Shown: positions 41,779-50,194 of the stretch, piece after piece | Position numbering within the stretch: the stretch's first letter is position 1 | How the letters are laid out: each line of letters starts with the position of its first letter | Source of the DNA: DATAEG01 sp963703085 | Lineage (GTDB): Bacteria > Actinomycetota > Actinomycetes > Mycobacteriales > Jatrophihabitantaceae | Assembly: GCA_963703085.1 (NCBI GenBank) | Contig: OY969789.1 | Location: 1,550,001-1,614,000, forward strand | DNA: 64,000 nucleotides | Direction of reading: 5' to 3' | Notes under the pieces: model-generated | Databases searched by the model: none | Seen by the model: only the letters and a program-made list of their open reading frames with translations | Told to the model about the DNA's origin: nothing | Position numbers and translations under genes: made by a program

Positions 41779-42697
41779 TCGAGCTCTCCATCATCTTCGT
41801 TGCGCCGGAGTCCAGCAGGTCAGCGGCCAGCCGCCGACCCACCTCCTCGGCTTGGGTGGTCGATCCGGTGGTGGAGCACCGCACGGCGTCGTTGCCGTCC
41901 AGTGCCGTCACCGATCCCCGGAGGTACAACTCGGGTCCTTCGTCCGCGACGGCCACTTCGGCCATGGCACCGATCGGCGCGGAACATCCTGCTTGCAGCG
42001 CGGCCAGCACGGCTCGCTCCGCCGTGGCGGTGCTGCGGGCGTCGGCATCGTCGAGTGCGGCCAACAACGCACGCGTCGCTTCGTCGCCGGCCCGGCATTC
42101 GACTGCCAGGGCACCCTGCGCCGGCGCGGGGAGCATCTGCAGCGGGTCGATGATCTCGGTGACCTCGTCGGCCCGGCCGATCCGGCGCAGTCCGGCAAGC
42201 GCGAGAAGCACGGCATCCACGCGACCGTCGGCCACCATGGCCAGGCGCGTGTCGACGTTGCCCCGGATCGGCACGACCTCCAGGCCGAGCCCGAGCGCGC
42301 GCAGCTGAGCGGCGCGGCGGGGCGAGCCGGTTCCGACGCGCGCCCCGGCCGGCAGCTCGCCGAGCGTCAGACCGTCGCGGGCCACCAGCGCGTCGCGGGC
42401 GTCTTCGCGGGTCGGCACGGCGCCGAGCTCGATGCCCTCGGCCAGCCCGACCGGCAGATCTTTGAACGAGTGCACCGCGACGTCGATCCGCGACTCGAGC
42501 AACGCTTCGCGCAGCGCGCTGACGAACACGCCGGTGCCACCGAGCTGCGCCACCGATTCGGTACTTCGATCGCCATACGTCGACACCGGGACGATCTCGA
42601 TGGCGAGGTTGCCCAGGCGTTCGGCCACCCAGCCGGTCTGCGCGCGGGCCAGCGTGCTGGCCCGGGTGCCGACTCGCACGGTCTGCAATGTTGTCAT
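41762..42697 (-). CDS. hemC: Hydroxymethylbilane synthase (porphobilinogen deaminase)
   Basis: 311 residues. Polymerises four porphobilinogens. The dipyrromethane cofactor Cys is in LQAGCSAPIGAMAEV near 238-252; the substrate-binding Arg-rich segment VGTGSPRRAAQLRALG lies near 122-137, and the N-terminal VRVGTRASTLARAQTGW is typical. ATGA overlap with hemA, 17-bp overlap with hemD. Confidence 0.96.
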   Translation of the reverse strand: MTTLQTVRVGTRASTLARAQTGWVAERLGNLAIEIVPVSTYGDRSTESVAQLGGTGVFVSALREALLESRIDVAVHSFKDLPVGLAEGIELGAVPTREDARDALVARDGLTLGELPAGARVGTGSPRRAAQLRALGLGLEVVPIRGNVDTRLAMVADGRVDAVLLALAGLRRIGRADEVTEIIDPLQMLPAPAQGALAVECRAGDEATRALLAALDDADARSTATAERAVLAALQAGCSAPIGAMAEVAVADEGPELYLRGSVTALDGNDAVRCSTTGSTTQAEEVGRRLAADLLDSGATKMMESSNDTSP

Positions 42698-44037
42698 CGA
42701 CGCTCACCGCCGGTGTCCTGCTCGTGCGGCAGGCGTCGCTCGGCTTCGGGCTGGGTGCGCACGGCGGCGACCGACTCGACACTGGCCGGGTCGAGATCGA
42801 ACAGCGCACGCAAGGCGGCGGCGTACCCGTTGCCGTCCGGGCCGGTGGAGAGCTCCTTCACCCGGACGGTCGGTGCGTGCAGCAGTTTCTCCACCGCGCG
42901 GCGCACCGCTTGGGCCACTTCGGCGCGGGCGGCAACATCGAGCTCCGGCAGCCGCCCGTCCAACCGGCGCAGCTCCGCATCGATCACGGTGTCGGCCCGG
43001 GCCCGCAAGGCGGTGACGGTCGGGGCTACGGCGAGTTGCTGCTGCTCGTCCAGGAACCGCTGCAGCGCCTCGGACAGGATGCGCTCGGCGTGCGCCACTG
43101 CCTCGTCGCTGACCAACTGGCCGGTGCCGCGCAGGGCATCCAAATCCAGGTAGCTCACCCCGGCCAGCTCGCCGACCGCCGGGTCGACGTCGCGCGGCAT
43201 CGCCAGGTCGAGCACCACCAGCGGGCGATCGGTGCGCGGCCCGATGGCCTCGGCATCGAGCACCGCCCCGGCCGCTCCGGTCACGCTGATCAGCAGGTCG
43301 GCGCCGTCGATCTCGGCGCGCATGCCGGCGAGATCGTCAAGGGCCGTGCTGCGGCCGCCCACCGCCGCGGCGACCCGGGCAGCGCGCTGCTGCGACCGGT
43401 TGGCCACCACAATGTCCGCAGCGCCCCGCTTGGCGGCGCGGGACGCAGCCAAGGCTCCCATCGCACCGGCGCCGACGACCATCACGGTGCGGCCGGCCAG
43501 CGAGCCGAGCAGCGCTTCGGCGCGATCCAGCCCGAGCGATGCGACGGAGGCACCGGCCTTGTCGATGCCGGTCTCGCTCTGCACTCGCTTTCCGGTGCGC
43601 AGCGCCGTCTGCACCAGCGGACGCAGCTCGCTGCCCACACTGCCCTCCTGCTCGGCCAGCGCGAACGCGGCCCGTACCTGGCCGAGGATCTGCGACTCAC
43701 CGACCACCAGCGAGTCCAGCCCGGCGGCGACGCGCAGCAGGTGCTCGTTGGCTGCTTCGGCGAAGTGCACGTAGGCGTGTTCGGCGAGGTCGCCGACCGG
43801 CACGCTCGCGGTGCGGGCCAGCACGGCGCCGATCTCGGACACCGCGCCGTGGAAGCGGCTGACCGCGGCATACACCTCGAGGCGGTTGCAGGTGGCGAGC
43901 ACCATCGCCTCGCCGATGCAGTCGGCACCGAGGAGCTCGGCGATCACCTTCGGCAGCTCGGACTGCGGGATGCTGGCGCGTTCCAGGACTTCGGTGGGCG
44001 CGGAGAGGTGCGACACCCCGACGACGAGGATGGTCAT
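42694..44037 (-). CDS. hemA: Glutamyl-tRNA reductase
   Basis: 447 residues from the ATG overlapping the rex stop (ATGA). Catalytic Cys in VLATCNRLEVYAAV near 46-59, NADPH-binding VMVVGAGAMGALAASRAAKRG near 186-206, and a helical dimerisation domain to the C-terminus. Reduces Glu-tRNA to glutamate-1-semialdehyde, the regulated first step of haem synthesis. As part of the rex operon its expression should follow the NADH/NAD+ ratio. Confidence 0.96.
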   Translation of the reverse strand: MTILVVGVSHLSAPTEVLERASIPQSELPKVIAELLGADCIGEAMVLATCNRLEVYAAVSRFHGAVSEIGAVLARTASVPVGDLAEHAYVHFAEAANEHLLRVAAGLDSLVVGESQILGQVRAAFALAEQEGSVGSELRPLVQTALRTGKRVQSETGIDKAGASVASLGLDRAEALLGSLAGRTVMVVGAGAMGALAASRAAKRGAADIVVANRSQQRAARVAAAVGGRSTALDDLAGMRAEIDGADLLISVTGAAGAVLDAEAIGPRTDRPLVVLDLAMPRDVDPAVGELAGVSYLDLDALRGTGQLVSDEAVAHAERILSEALQRFLDEQQQLAVAPTVTALRARADTVIDAELRRLDGRLPELDVAARAEVAQAVRRAVEKLLHAPTVRVKELSTGPDGNGYAAALRALFDLDPASVESVAAVRTQPEAERRLPHEQDTGGERR

Positions 44038-44876
44038 GAGCCACCCCCGGCCGCACTGGACCTGGCTCCGGCGCACTGTGCCTTGCGCTGCTCGTGGAAG
44101 GACAGGATCTGTAGCTCGCCGGCCAGGTCCACTTTGCGGACGTCGATGTGCGCCGGCACCGACAACACGGTCGGCGCGAAGTTGAGGATGGCGCTAACGC
44201 CGGCCGCGACGAGCCGGTCGGCGACATCCTGCGCGGCGCTCGCCGGGGTCGCGATCACGCCGATCGAGACGCCCTCGCTGACGATGATCCGCTCGAGGTC
44301 GGCGATGTGCGTCACCCGGATGCCGTGCAACATCGTGCCGACGCGGTGCGGATCGGTGTCCACCAGCCCGGCAATGCGGAACCCGCGCGAGGCGAACCCG
44401 TGATATCCCGCCAGCGCCTGGCCCAGGTTTCCGATGCCGATGAGCACCACCGAACGGTGCTCGGTGAGGCCCAACGTGCGGGCCAGCTGCTCCTCGAGAG
44501 TGGCGACGAGGTAGCCGACCCCGCGAGTGCCGTACGAACCGAGGTGGGAGAGGTCTTTGCGCAGCAGGCCGGCATTGACGCCCGCGGCCAGTGCGAGCTC
44601 TTCGGACGAGACGGTGTCGGTGCCCTGCTCGCGCAGCGCGCTCAGCACCCGCAGGTAGGTGGCCAGCCGGGCAACGGTGGCCTCCGGGATGGTGCGGACC
44701 TCGGCGTCGCCGGCCGTGCTGTAGGCAGCCGGTGCGTACTCGGCCGGTGCGTCGACGGGCGTGCCATCCGGTGCGGCGGTGTGCTCGGCTACCCCGGGTA
44801 CGCCACCATCCACGACGACGCCGGGGTCGTCGTCGAGCCCCTTCGGGCCACCGGACAGGTCACGCTGGGAGATCAT
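44034..44876 (-). CDS. rex: Redox-sensing transcriptional repressor Rex
   Basis: 280 residues. An unusually long N-terminal extension of about 60 residues precedes the winged HTH (IPEATVARLATYLRVLSALR, SSEELALAAGVNAGLLRKDLSHLGSYG near 63-118); the Rossmann NADH-binding domain follows (VVLIGIGNLGQALAGYHGF near 143-161). Rex dimers bind DNA when NADH is low and let go as NADH rises (established in Streptomyces). A perfect Rex operator sits 102 bp upstream, so the gene regulates itself and hemA, hemC and hemD. The same rex-hemACD order occurs in Streptomyces. Confidence 0.96.
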   Translation of the reverse strand: MISQRDLSGGPKGLDDDPGVVVDGGVPGVAEHTAAPDGTPVDAPAEYAPAAYSTAGDAEVRTIPEATVARLATYLRVLSALREQGTDTVSSEELALAAGVNAGLLRKDLSHLGSYGTRGVGYLVATLEEQLARTLGLTEHRSVVLIGIGNLGQALAGYHGFASRGFRIAGLVDTDPHRVGTMLHGIRVTHIADLERIIVSEGVSIGVIATPASAAQDVADRLVAAGVSAILNFAPTVLSVPAHIDVRKVDLAGELQILSFHEQRKAQCAGARSSAAGGGS

Positions 44877-44978
44877 CTGCTCCTCGGACTTCCGACGCCG
44901 GGCGCGGTGGAAAAAGACCCGCGCAGCGACGCGCCGGACAGGTGTGCTAGGTGGTCTGGCAGCCCAAACGCTACGCGC

Positions 44979-44996
44979 TTGTGAATGGCTTCACAA
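44979..44996. promoter_or_regulatory. Rex operator (ROP)
   Basis: TTGTGAA-TGGC-TTCACAA is a perfect 18-bp palindrome identical at all fixed positions to the Rex consensus TTGTGAAnnnnTTCACAA. It lies between rex and the glutaredoxin gene, about 103 bp before the rex start; a TAGCGT -10-like box follows directly downstream in the rex direction. Confidence 0.93.
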
Positions 44997-45011
44997 ATCG
45001 CGGACGGGCGG

Positions 45012-45311
45012 TCAGCGCCCCGTGCTGGCGCGCCCATCGCGCGGCTTTTCCAAGGCTCGGCGCAGCCGATCTTCCTCCACCCGCCAGTACCCATGTTCGC
45101 GCCCGTCGAGCACGATCACCGGCACCCGATCGCCGTACTTGTCCTGCAATTCGGTGCTGCCATCGACGTCCACCGTGTCCCAGCCGAAGCCCAGTTCAGC
45201 GGCCAGCCGAGCCACCGTCGACTCCGCCTCGGTGCACAGGTGACAGCCCACCCTGGTCATCACGGTGACGTGGTGGGCCGGGGTTACTCCGCGGGTTGGG
45301 TCAGCTGCCAT
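45012..45311 (-). CDS. Glutaredoxin-like protein
   Basis: 99 residues. Thioredoxin fold with CHLC active site in TRVGCHLCTEAE near residues 20-31 and cis-Pro VPVIVLDG near 63-70. Equivalent to Rv0508, which also lies upstream of hemA. The start at 45311 overlaps the upstream AMP-ligase gene by 28 bp; a GTG at 45263 is an alternative. The Rex operator lies 15 bp past its stop. Confidence 0.85.
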   Translation of the reverse strand: MAADPTRGVTPAHHVTVMTRVGCHLCTEAESTVARLAAELGFGWDTVDVDGSTELQDKYGDRVPVIVLDGREHGYWRVEEDRLRRALEKPRDGRASTGR

Positions 45312-46828
45312 TTCTTCACCTTGCCGGTCACCGTCACCGGCAACGAGTCCACGATCTGCACCTGGGTGGGCAGCTTGAACCGGGCCAGCGAGCGGGCCGC
45401 ATCGGCCAGCACGGCGTCCGCGTCGACGTGCCCGCCGCGGACCGGCACGAGGTAAGCCCGGACCGCCTCGCCGGTCGTCGTATCCGGGACGCCCACGACC
45501 GCCACCTCCGCGACATCGGCGCAGCCGCGCAGCACGGCCTCCACCTCTGCGGGATAGACGTTGAACCCGTTGACCAGCACCATCTCGGTCTCCCGGCCGA
45601 CGAGGAAGAGCTGCCCGGCACCGTCGGCGTAGGCGATGTCCCCGGTGACGAACCAGCCGTCCGGATCCGGACCATCGGCGCCGTCCGGCCAGTAACCCGA
45701 GAACAGATTCGCACCGCGCACCGCGAGCTGGCCTGGATCGCCGTCGTCGACCGGCTCCCCGTCGACGTCGAGCAGTGCCACGTCGACGCCGGGGATCGGC
45801 ACGCCGATGGAACCGGCCACCGGATGGCCGATGCGGGCGCGCCCCTTCGCGTCGATCGCGTTGAGCGTGACCACCGGGGCGGTCTCGCTCAGCCCGTAGC
45901 CCTCGTGCAGCGCCACACCGAATTCCGCGTAGCGGCCGACCAGCTCGGCGGACAGCGGCGCCGAGCCGGACAGCGCGAACCGGACCCCGGCCAGTGCCTG
46001 CATGACACCAGGCTGCGCGGCCAGCGCGGCGAACATCGCCGGAGCGCCGAGCAGCACCGTCACCTTCTCGCTGCGCACCAGGTCCAGGGCCGCGACCGGG
46101 TCGAACCGTTCGGAGGTCACCAGGGTCGCCCGGCTGTGCAGCGCCAGACCGAGACCGGCGTTCAGCCCGAAGACGTGGAACAGCGGCAGCGGCACCAGTG
46201 CGACGTCGGTGTCGGTGACCAGCGGTGGCTCGATGCGGCCGATCTGTTGCAGGTTGGCCAGCAGCGCGCGGTGGCTGAGCATCGCGCCCTTCGGCACACC
46301 GCTGGTGCCGCTGGTGTACAGCAGGACCGCGGTGCTCTCCGGGTCAACTGCCACTGCGGCGGCCTGCGGTGCTGCGCTGATCAGATCGGCGAGCGCGACG
46401 GTGCCTTCGGGCGCGGCGCCGCCGGCCACGACGACCTCGCGCAGCGCCGGCAGCTCCGCGCGCAGTTCAGCGACAGCGGAGACGGCTGCCACCGACGCGG
46501 TCACCAGCGCTGCTGCGGCGCTGTCGCTCAGCGCATGGCGCAGCTCCGGCAGCGTGTACCCCGGGTTCACCGGGACGACGACCAGCCCGGCGCGCAGACC
46601 CGCGAGGTAACTGGTCACGAAGTCGACGCCGCCGGGTACCTGGACCACTACCCGGTCGCCCGGGGTCAAGCCGGCCCGGGCATAGCCGGCCGCGGTGGCG
46701 GCGACGATCTCCTGCAGCGAGGCCCGGGACAGCCGCCGGGAGCCTTCCACCAGCGCGATGCCGTCCGGGTCGACCCGCGCGGCCGACTCGAGCAGATCAG
46801 CGACCGTGCGGGGGTCGGCTGCGACCAC
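45284..46828 (-). CDS. AMP-dependent acyl-CoA synthetase/ligase
   Basis: 514 residues. Adenylate-forming enzyme: P-loop LLYTSGTSGVPKGAMLSH near 165-182, motif GYGLSETAPVVTLN near 300, hinge YADGAGQLFLVGRETEMVL, and the catalytic C-terminal Lys in PVTVTGKVKKWQL. Activates a carboxylic acid, probably a fatty acid, to acyl-AMP and then acyl-CoA. Divergent from the sigma factor gene, 171 bp between them. Confidence 0.9.
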   Translation of the reverse strand: MVAADPRTVADLLESAARVDPDGIALVEGSRRLSRASLQEIVAATAAGYARAGLTPGDRVVVQVPGGVDFVTSYLAGLRAGLVVVPVNPGYTLPELRHALSDSAAAALVTASVAAVSAVAELRAELPALREVVVAGGAAPEGTVALADLISAAPQAAAVAVDPESTAVLLYTSGTSGVPKGAMLSHRALLANLQQIGRIEPPLVTDTDVALVPLPLFHVFGLNAGLGLALHSRATLVTSERFDPVAALDLVRSEKVTVLLGAPAMFAALAAQPGVMQALAGVRFALSGSAPLSAELVGRYAEFGVALHEGYGLSETAPVVTLNAIDAKGRARIGHPVAGSIGVPIPGVDVALLDVDGEPVDDGDPGQLAVRGANLFSGYWPDGADGPDPDGWFVTGDIAYADGAGQLFLVGRETEMVLVNGFNVYPAEVEAVLRGCADVAEVAVVGVPDTTTGEAVRAYLVPVRGGHVDADAVLADAARSLARFKLPTQVQIVDSLPVTVTGKVKKWQLTQPAE

Positions 46829-46999
46829 GGTGATCAGCCCTCTCTTCCAGTAGGCATCGAGGGTAACTGCCGAGTAACCTCACAGCGCGAAGTACCGCCC
46901 ACCGCGTGCCGCAGGACCTCTGCCGGTGCTCCCCCCAGGTGTGGGCCATACCGGAATGGTCGACAGGGCAGGTCGAGCGGCCGGAGGGCCAACGAGGAC

Positions 47000-47794
47000 A
47001 TGACGGCGCGGTATGCACGGGACGGAGATCCGCACGCGGGTCTGCGCCGACTCACTGATGCCATCACTGCGTTCGCCGCAGAGCTGGCGCCGGTTCCCGC
47101 TGCTGAGGGCCCGATCCTCGTGCAGACGGCGGTCGGCTCGTCGGCGCGGTCCACCCGTCGCAACCGCAGCACGGCCCTCGCACCGGCCGCGCCTGCGGCG
47201 GCCGACGACACCGAGCCGGCCGAGCCCAGCGGCGCACCCGACCCGGATCACGCCGAGGTGTGGGCGCTGGTCGCCGCGGCGCAGGACGGCGACGCAGAGG
47301 CATTCGGGCAGCTCTACGACCGGTACGTCACGACGGTCTACCGCTTCATCTACTACCGGCTGGGCGACCGTGCCCAGGCCGAGGACCTCACCAGCGAGAC
47401 GTTCGTCCGGGCGCTGCGCCGGCTGCACTCGGTCAGCTACCAAGGCCGCGATCTGGCGGCCTGGTTCGTCACGATCGCGCGCAACCTGGTTCTCGATCAC
47501 GTCAAGTCCGCGCGTTACCGCATGGAGATCACGACCGACGAGCTGCTCGACACCGGGGAAAGCGCCGACAACCCGGAGGTTGCCGTCCTCACGTCGCTGA
47601 CCAACGCCCGGCTCGTCGACGCCATCCGCGACCTGTCCGCCGAGCAGCGGGAGTGTGTCGTGCTGCGCTTCTTCCAGGGCTTCAGCGTGGCCGAGACCGC
47701 CGAGGTGATGGGGAAGAACGAGGGCGCGGTGAAAGCAATGCAGCACCGCGCGGTGCGCCGCCTGCACGGCCTGCTCAACGGGGAGTTGGGATGA
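47000..47794 (+). CDS. ECF sigma factor, BldN-like
   Basis: 264 residues from the ATG after GAGGAC; an open frame reaching back to 45296 is antisense to the ligase and rejected. A non-conserved N-terminal extension of about 80 residues, as in BldN of Streptomyces (where a pro-sequence is removed), comes before region 2 (FGQLYDRYVTTVYRFIYYRL, DLTSETFVRAL near 95-140) and region 4 (LSAEQRECVVLRFFQGFSVA ... MGKNEGAVKAMQHRAVRRL near 210-255). The following DUF5667 membrane gene corresponds to the anti-sigma RsbN position. In Streptomyces bldN also lies close to rex-hem. Symbol withheld because orthology is inferred. Confidence 0.88.
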   Translation: MTARYARDGDPHAGLRRLTDAITAFAAELAPVPAAEGPILVQTAVGSSARSTRRNRSTALAPAAPAAADDTEPAEPSGAPDPDHAEVWALVAAAQDGDAEAFGQLYDRYVTTVYRFIYYRLGDRAQAEDLTSETFVRALRRLHSVSYQGRDLAAWFVTIARNLVLDHVKSARYRMEITTDELLDTGESADNPEVAVLTSLTNARLVDAIRDLSAEQRECVVLRFFQGFSVAETAEVMGKNEGAVKAMQHRAVRRLHGLLNGELG

Positions 47795-47970
47795 GCGGCG
47801 CGCCCAGCCGAACCGCCGGGTTGTCCGGGTTCGAACCAGTACGGACGGTAACCGATCGGGTTGTTACGTCGTTGATGTCGATGACCAACGTCGGTCGCCG
47901 GGAACCGTCGTACAACCAGATGCGCGGCTCGGTGACCGGCTCGCCTTGGGTGGGAGCCTTCGATGTCTGA
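47791..47970 (+). CDS. Candidate 59-residue coupled small ORF
   Basis: An ATG overlapping the sigma-factor stop (ATGA) opens 59 codons, MSGAPSRTAGLSGFEPVRTV to the end GSPWVGAFDV, and its stop lies 8 bp inside the next gene. It fills exactly the space between sigma and anti-sigma, with coupling at both ends. No family recognised, no membrane helix. Codons in the middle are less GC-rich than in neighbours (CCA GTA, GTA ACC GAT, GTT GTT), so this stretch may instead be a promoter for the DUF5667 gene. Confidence 0.4.
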   Translation: MSGAPSRTAGLSGFEPVRTVTDRVVTSLMSMTNVGRREPSYNQMRGSVTGSPWVGAFDV

Positions 47971-49195
47971 CGCGCGGCTGACGCGGCTCGTCGACCACCT
48001 CCGGCCGGCTCAGCTGGACGACGTGGACCGGGCGATCATCGTCCGGTTGCAGGCCTTGCCGGGCGGTCCCGCGCCGACAACCGATTTCCAGGCCGACCTG
48101 CGCCGGCAGCTGGTGGCGCTGGCGCCGGAGTTGCTCAGCGAGCGCAGCCCGCTTCCCAACGACGGCGAAGCCGATCAGCCGGAGGAGCCGGGCACCGCAT
48201 CCGCGCAGCCGGCCGCCACGCGGCGTGCCCGGCGCACGATCGGCCGGCCGCTGGTGGTCTTCGGCAGCGCCGCCGCCGTCCTCGTCCTGTTGCTCGGGCT
48301 GACCGTGTGGCTGTCCGGTAACGCGTTGCCCGGCGACGCCCTCTACGGCGTGAAACGCGCCAGCGAGAACGTCGAGCTGTCGGTCACCCGCGGGGACACC
48401 GCCAGGGGCACGAAGTACCTCGAATTCGCGGCGAATCGAGCGGCCGAGACGGCCAAGCTGATCGGTCGCTCGACCGCAGCAGCCGGCCCCCGACCCGGCG
48501 CCGACGCGATCAGTTCGCACGTCAGCGGCCTGGTGATCAGCACCTTGGCCACCGGTGACGAGCAAACGCGCGAAGGCGCCTCACTGATCACCGAGGCGGC
48601 CGTGGCTCGCGTCGACCGGGCCGTGCTGGCACCGCTACCGCCGTGGACCACGCGCCAGCACGCGGCACTCGCTGCGATCGAGAAGCAACTTCCGGCCGGT
48701 CCGGCGAAAACCGCCGCGGCGAGGTCCCTCGCGCTGGTGAATCAGGTGGCCAAGCGGGTCGCCGCGCTGCGCACGTCGATCGGCTGCGCCTGCGTCACTG
48801 CCGCGAAGTCCGACAGCCTCGGGCCGCTGCCGTGCACGGCCTGCCCGTCCACCCCGACGAGCAGGACAACTCCCACCGTGCCGCCGACCCAGCGCGGTAC
48901 GACCACGACACCGACGCGCTCCGGGCAGAGCACCCCGAAGTCCGGCGGGCACGGCAACACCGGGACCGGCCAGGGCGAATCCCGCGGCACGAGCGGCAAT
49001 CACCCCGGCAAGACCACGCCGCCGAAGACCGGCGGCGGGACCGCGCCGACATCCGGCGGCGCCGGCAGCAGCTCAACGTCCACCTGCATCCTGGTCGTCT
49101 GTCTGCCGCCGACCAGTGGCACCGGCCCCGGGCTGTGCCTGCCGGGGCTCGTCTGCGTCTCGCTGCCCGGCGCCGTGCGCCCGTCACAGCCCTGA
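47963..49195 (+). CDS. DUF5667 protein, probable RsbN-like anti-sigma factor
   Basis: 410 residues. A cytosolic part (1-92, RLTRLVDHLRPAQLDDVDRA) is followed by one membrane helix at about 95-115 (LVVFGSAAAVLVLLLGLTVW), then the external DUF5667 helical domain (NALPGDALYGVKRASENVEL and on, to about 275), then a long Thr/Gly/Pro-rich disordered tail with four CXC-like Cys pairs. In Streptomyces RsbN, the anti-sigma of BldN, the order is the same. The N-terminus probably binds the sigma factor and the outer part senses an envelope signal (inference). RBS GGGAG precedes the ATG. Confidence 0.75.
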   Translation: MSDARLTRLVDHLRPAQLDDVDRAIIVRLQALPGGPAPTTDFQADLRRQLVALAPELLSERSPLPNDGEADQPEEPGTASAQPAATRRARRTIGRPLVVFGSAAAVLVLLLGLTVWLSGNALPGDALYGVKRASENVELSVTRGDTARGTKYLEFAANRAAETAKLIGRSTAAAGPRPGADAISSHVSGLVISTLATGDEQTREGASLITEAAVARVDRAVLAPLPPWTTRQHAALAAIEKQLPAGPAKTAAARSLALVNQVAKRVAALRTSIGCACVTAAKSDSLGPLPCTACPSTPTSRTTPTVPPTQRGTTTTPTRSGQSTPKSGGHGNTGTGQGESRGTSGNHPGKTTPPKTGGGTAPTSGGAGSSSTSTCILVVCLPPTSGTGPGLCLPGLVCVSLPGAVRPSQP

Positions 49196-49275
49196 GCGCA
49201 GCCGCCGCCCGGCTACGCTGACCCGGCAGGAGGCAGCCGCAACCCGCCGGCTGCGGGCGGTCCGGGAGGTCACGC

Positions 49276-50109
49276 GTGCAGTCGACGGTCGGCGCCGCGG
49301 CGGCCGAGGTGGAGGCCGCCTTGGCGATCCCGGCCGACCCGGGTGCCGCCGCCTTCTTCGACGTCGACAACACCGTGATGGTCGGTGCCTCGATGTTCCA
49401 CTTCGCGAAGGGCTTGGCCCGGCGCAAGTTCTTCACCAGCCGTGACCTCGCCTCCTTCGCCTGGAAACAAGTGCGGTTCCGGATGGGCGGCGAGTCGCAC
49501 GCGCACATGACCACCGCCCGCGAGTCGGCCCTGGCGTTCGTCGCCGGCAAATCTGTCGCCGAGATTGTCGCGGTCGGTGCAGAGATCTACGACGAGGAGA
49601 TGGTGGACAAGGTCTGGTCCGGAACCCGGGCGCTGACCAGGTTGCACCTCGACGCCGGCCAGCGGGTCTGGTTGGTGACCGCGACGCCGGTGGAACTCGC
49701 GCAGATCATCGCCGATCGGTTGGAGCTGACCGGAGCGCTCGGCACGATCGCCGAGTCGGCGAATGGCATCTACACCGGGCATCTCGTCGGCAACGTGTTG
49801 CACGGTGAGGCCAAAGCCGACGCCATCCGCGCGCTGGCCGCGACCAAGGGCCTGGACCTCTCGCGGTGCGCCGCCTACTCCGACTCGATCAACGACCTGC
49901 CGATGCTGTCGTTGGTGGGCCGGCCGGTCGCGGTGAACCCGGACTCGGCGCTGCGCGGCGAGGCCCGCCGCCGCGGCTGGGAGATCCGCGACTTCCGCAC
50001 CGGACGCAAGGCCTTGCGCATCGGCGTGCCCAGCGCTGCCGCCGTGCTTCTGGTGGGGGCCGCCGGCACGACTGGATATGTGCTCGCCCGCCGCCGCCGG
50101 CACAGCTGA
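49276..50109 (+). CDS. HAD-IB family phosphatase (SerB1-like)
   Basis: 277 residues. Motif I FFDVDNTVM near 28-36 with both catalytic Asp, motif II VTATPVEL, motif IV YSDSINDLPMLSLVG near 205-219. The helical cap and the C-terminal membrane segment (about 250-268, AAVLLVGAAGTTGYVLARRR) match the actinobacterial SerB1 group (Rv0505c), whose substrates are phosphoserine-like or lysophospholipid phosphates. GTG start with GGGAGG. The neighbouring acyltransferase gene is the same as in mycobacteria. Confidence 0.88.
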   Translation: MQSTVGAAAAEVEAALAIPADPGAAAFFDVDNTVMVGASMFHFAKGLARRKFFTSRDLASFAWKQVRFRMGGESHAHMTTARESALAFVAGKSVAEIVAVGAEIYDEEMVDKVWSGTRALTRLHLDAGQRVWLVTATPVELAQIIADRLELTGALGTIAESANGIYTGHLVGNVLHGEAKADAIRALAATKGLDLSRCAAYSDSINDLPMLSLVGRPVAVNPDSALRGEARRRGWEIRDFRTGRKALRIGVPSAAAVLLVGAAGTTGYVLARRRRHS

Positions 50110-50156
50110 GCGGACCTCTCCAACGCATCGCAAGATCCGCGACCAACATTCCATCC

Positions 50157-50176
50157 CCGGCGTGGTCTGACGCCGG
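50157..50176. terminator. Hairpin between convergent genes
   Basis: CCGGCGT-GGTCTG-ACGCCGG, a perfect 7-bp stem with a 6-nt loop, in the 85-bp gap between the ends of the HAD and acyltransferase genes. Suitable to end both transcripts; no T-run. Confidence 0.5.
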
Positions 50177-50194
50177 CCGGAATCGCGAGACCGG

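Noticed and set aside
42715..42740. Further copy of the 30-bp repeat (GGCAGGCGTCGCTCGG) in hemA
   Set aside because: Only about 9 bases match the unit; it is ordinary coding sequence.
45296..46999. Upstream extension of the sigma factor to an 832-residue protein
   Set aside because: The extra part is antisense to the acyl-CoA synthetase gene, which has all its motifs; the ATG at 47000 fits the BldN-type length.
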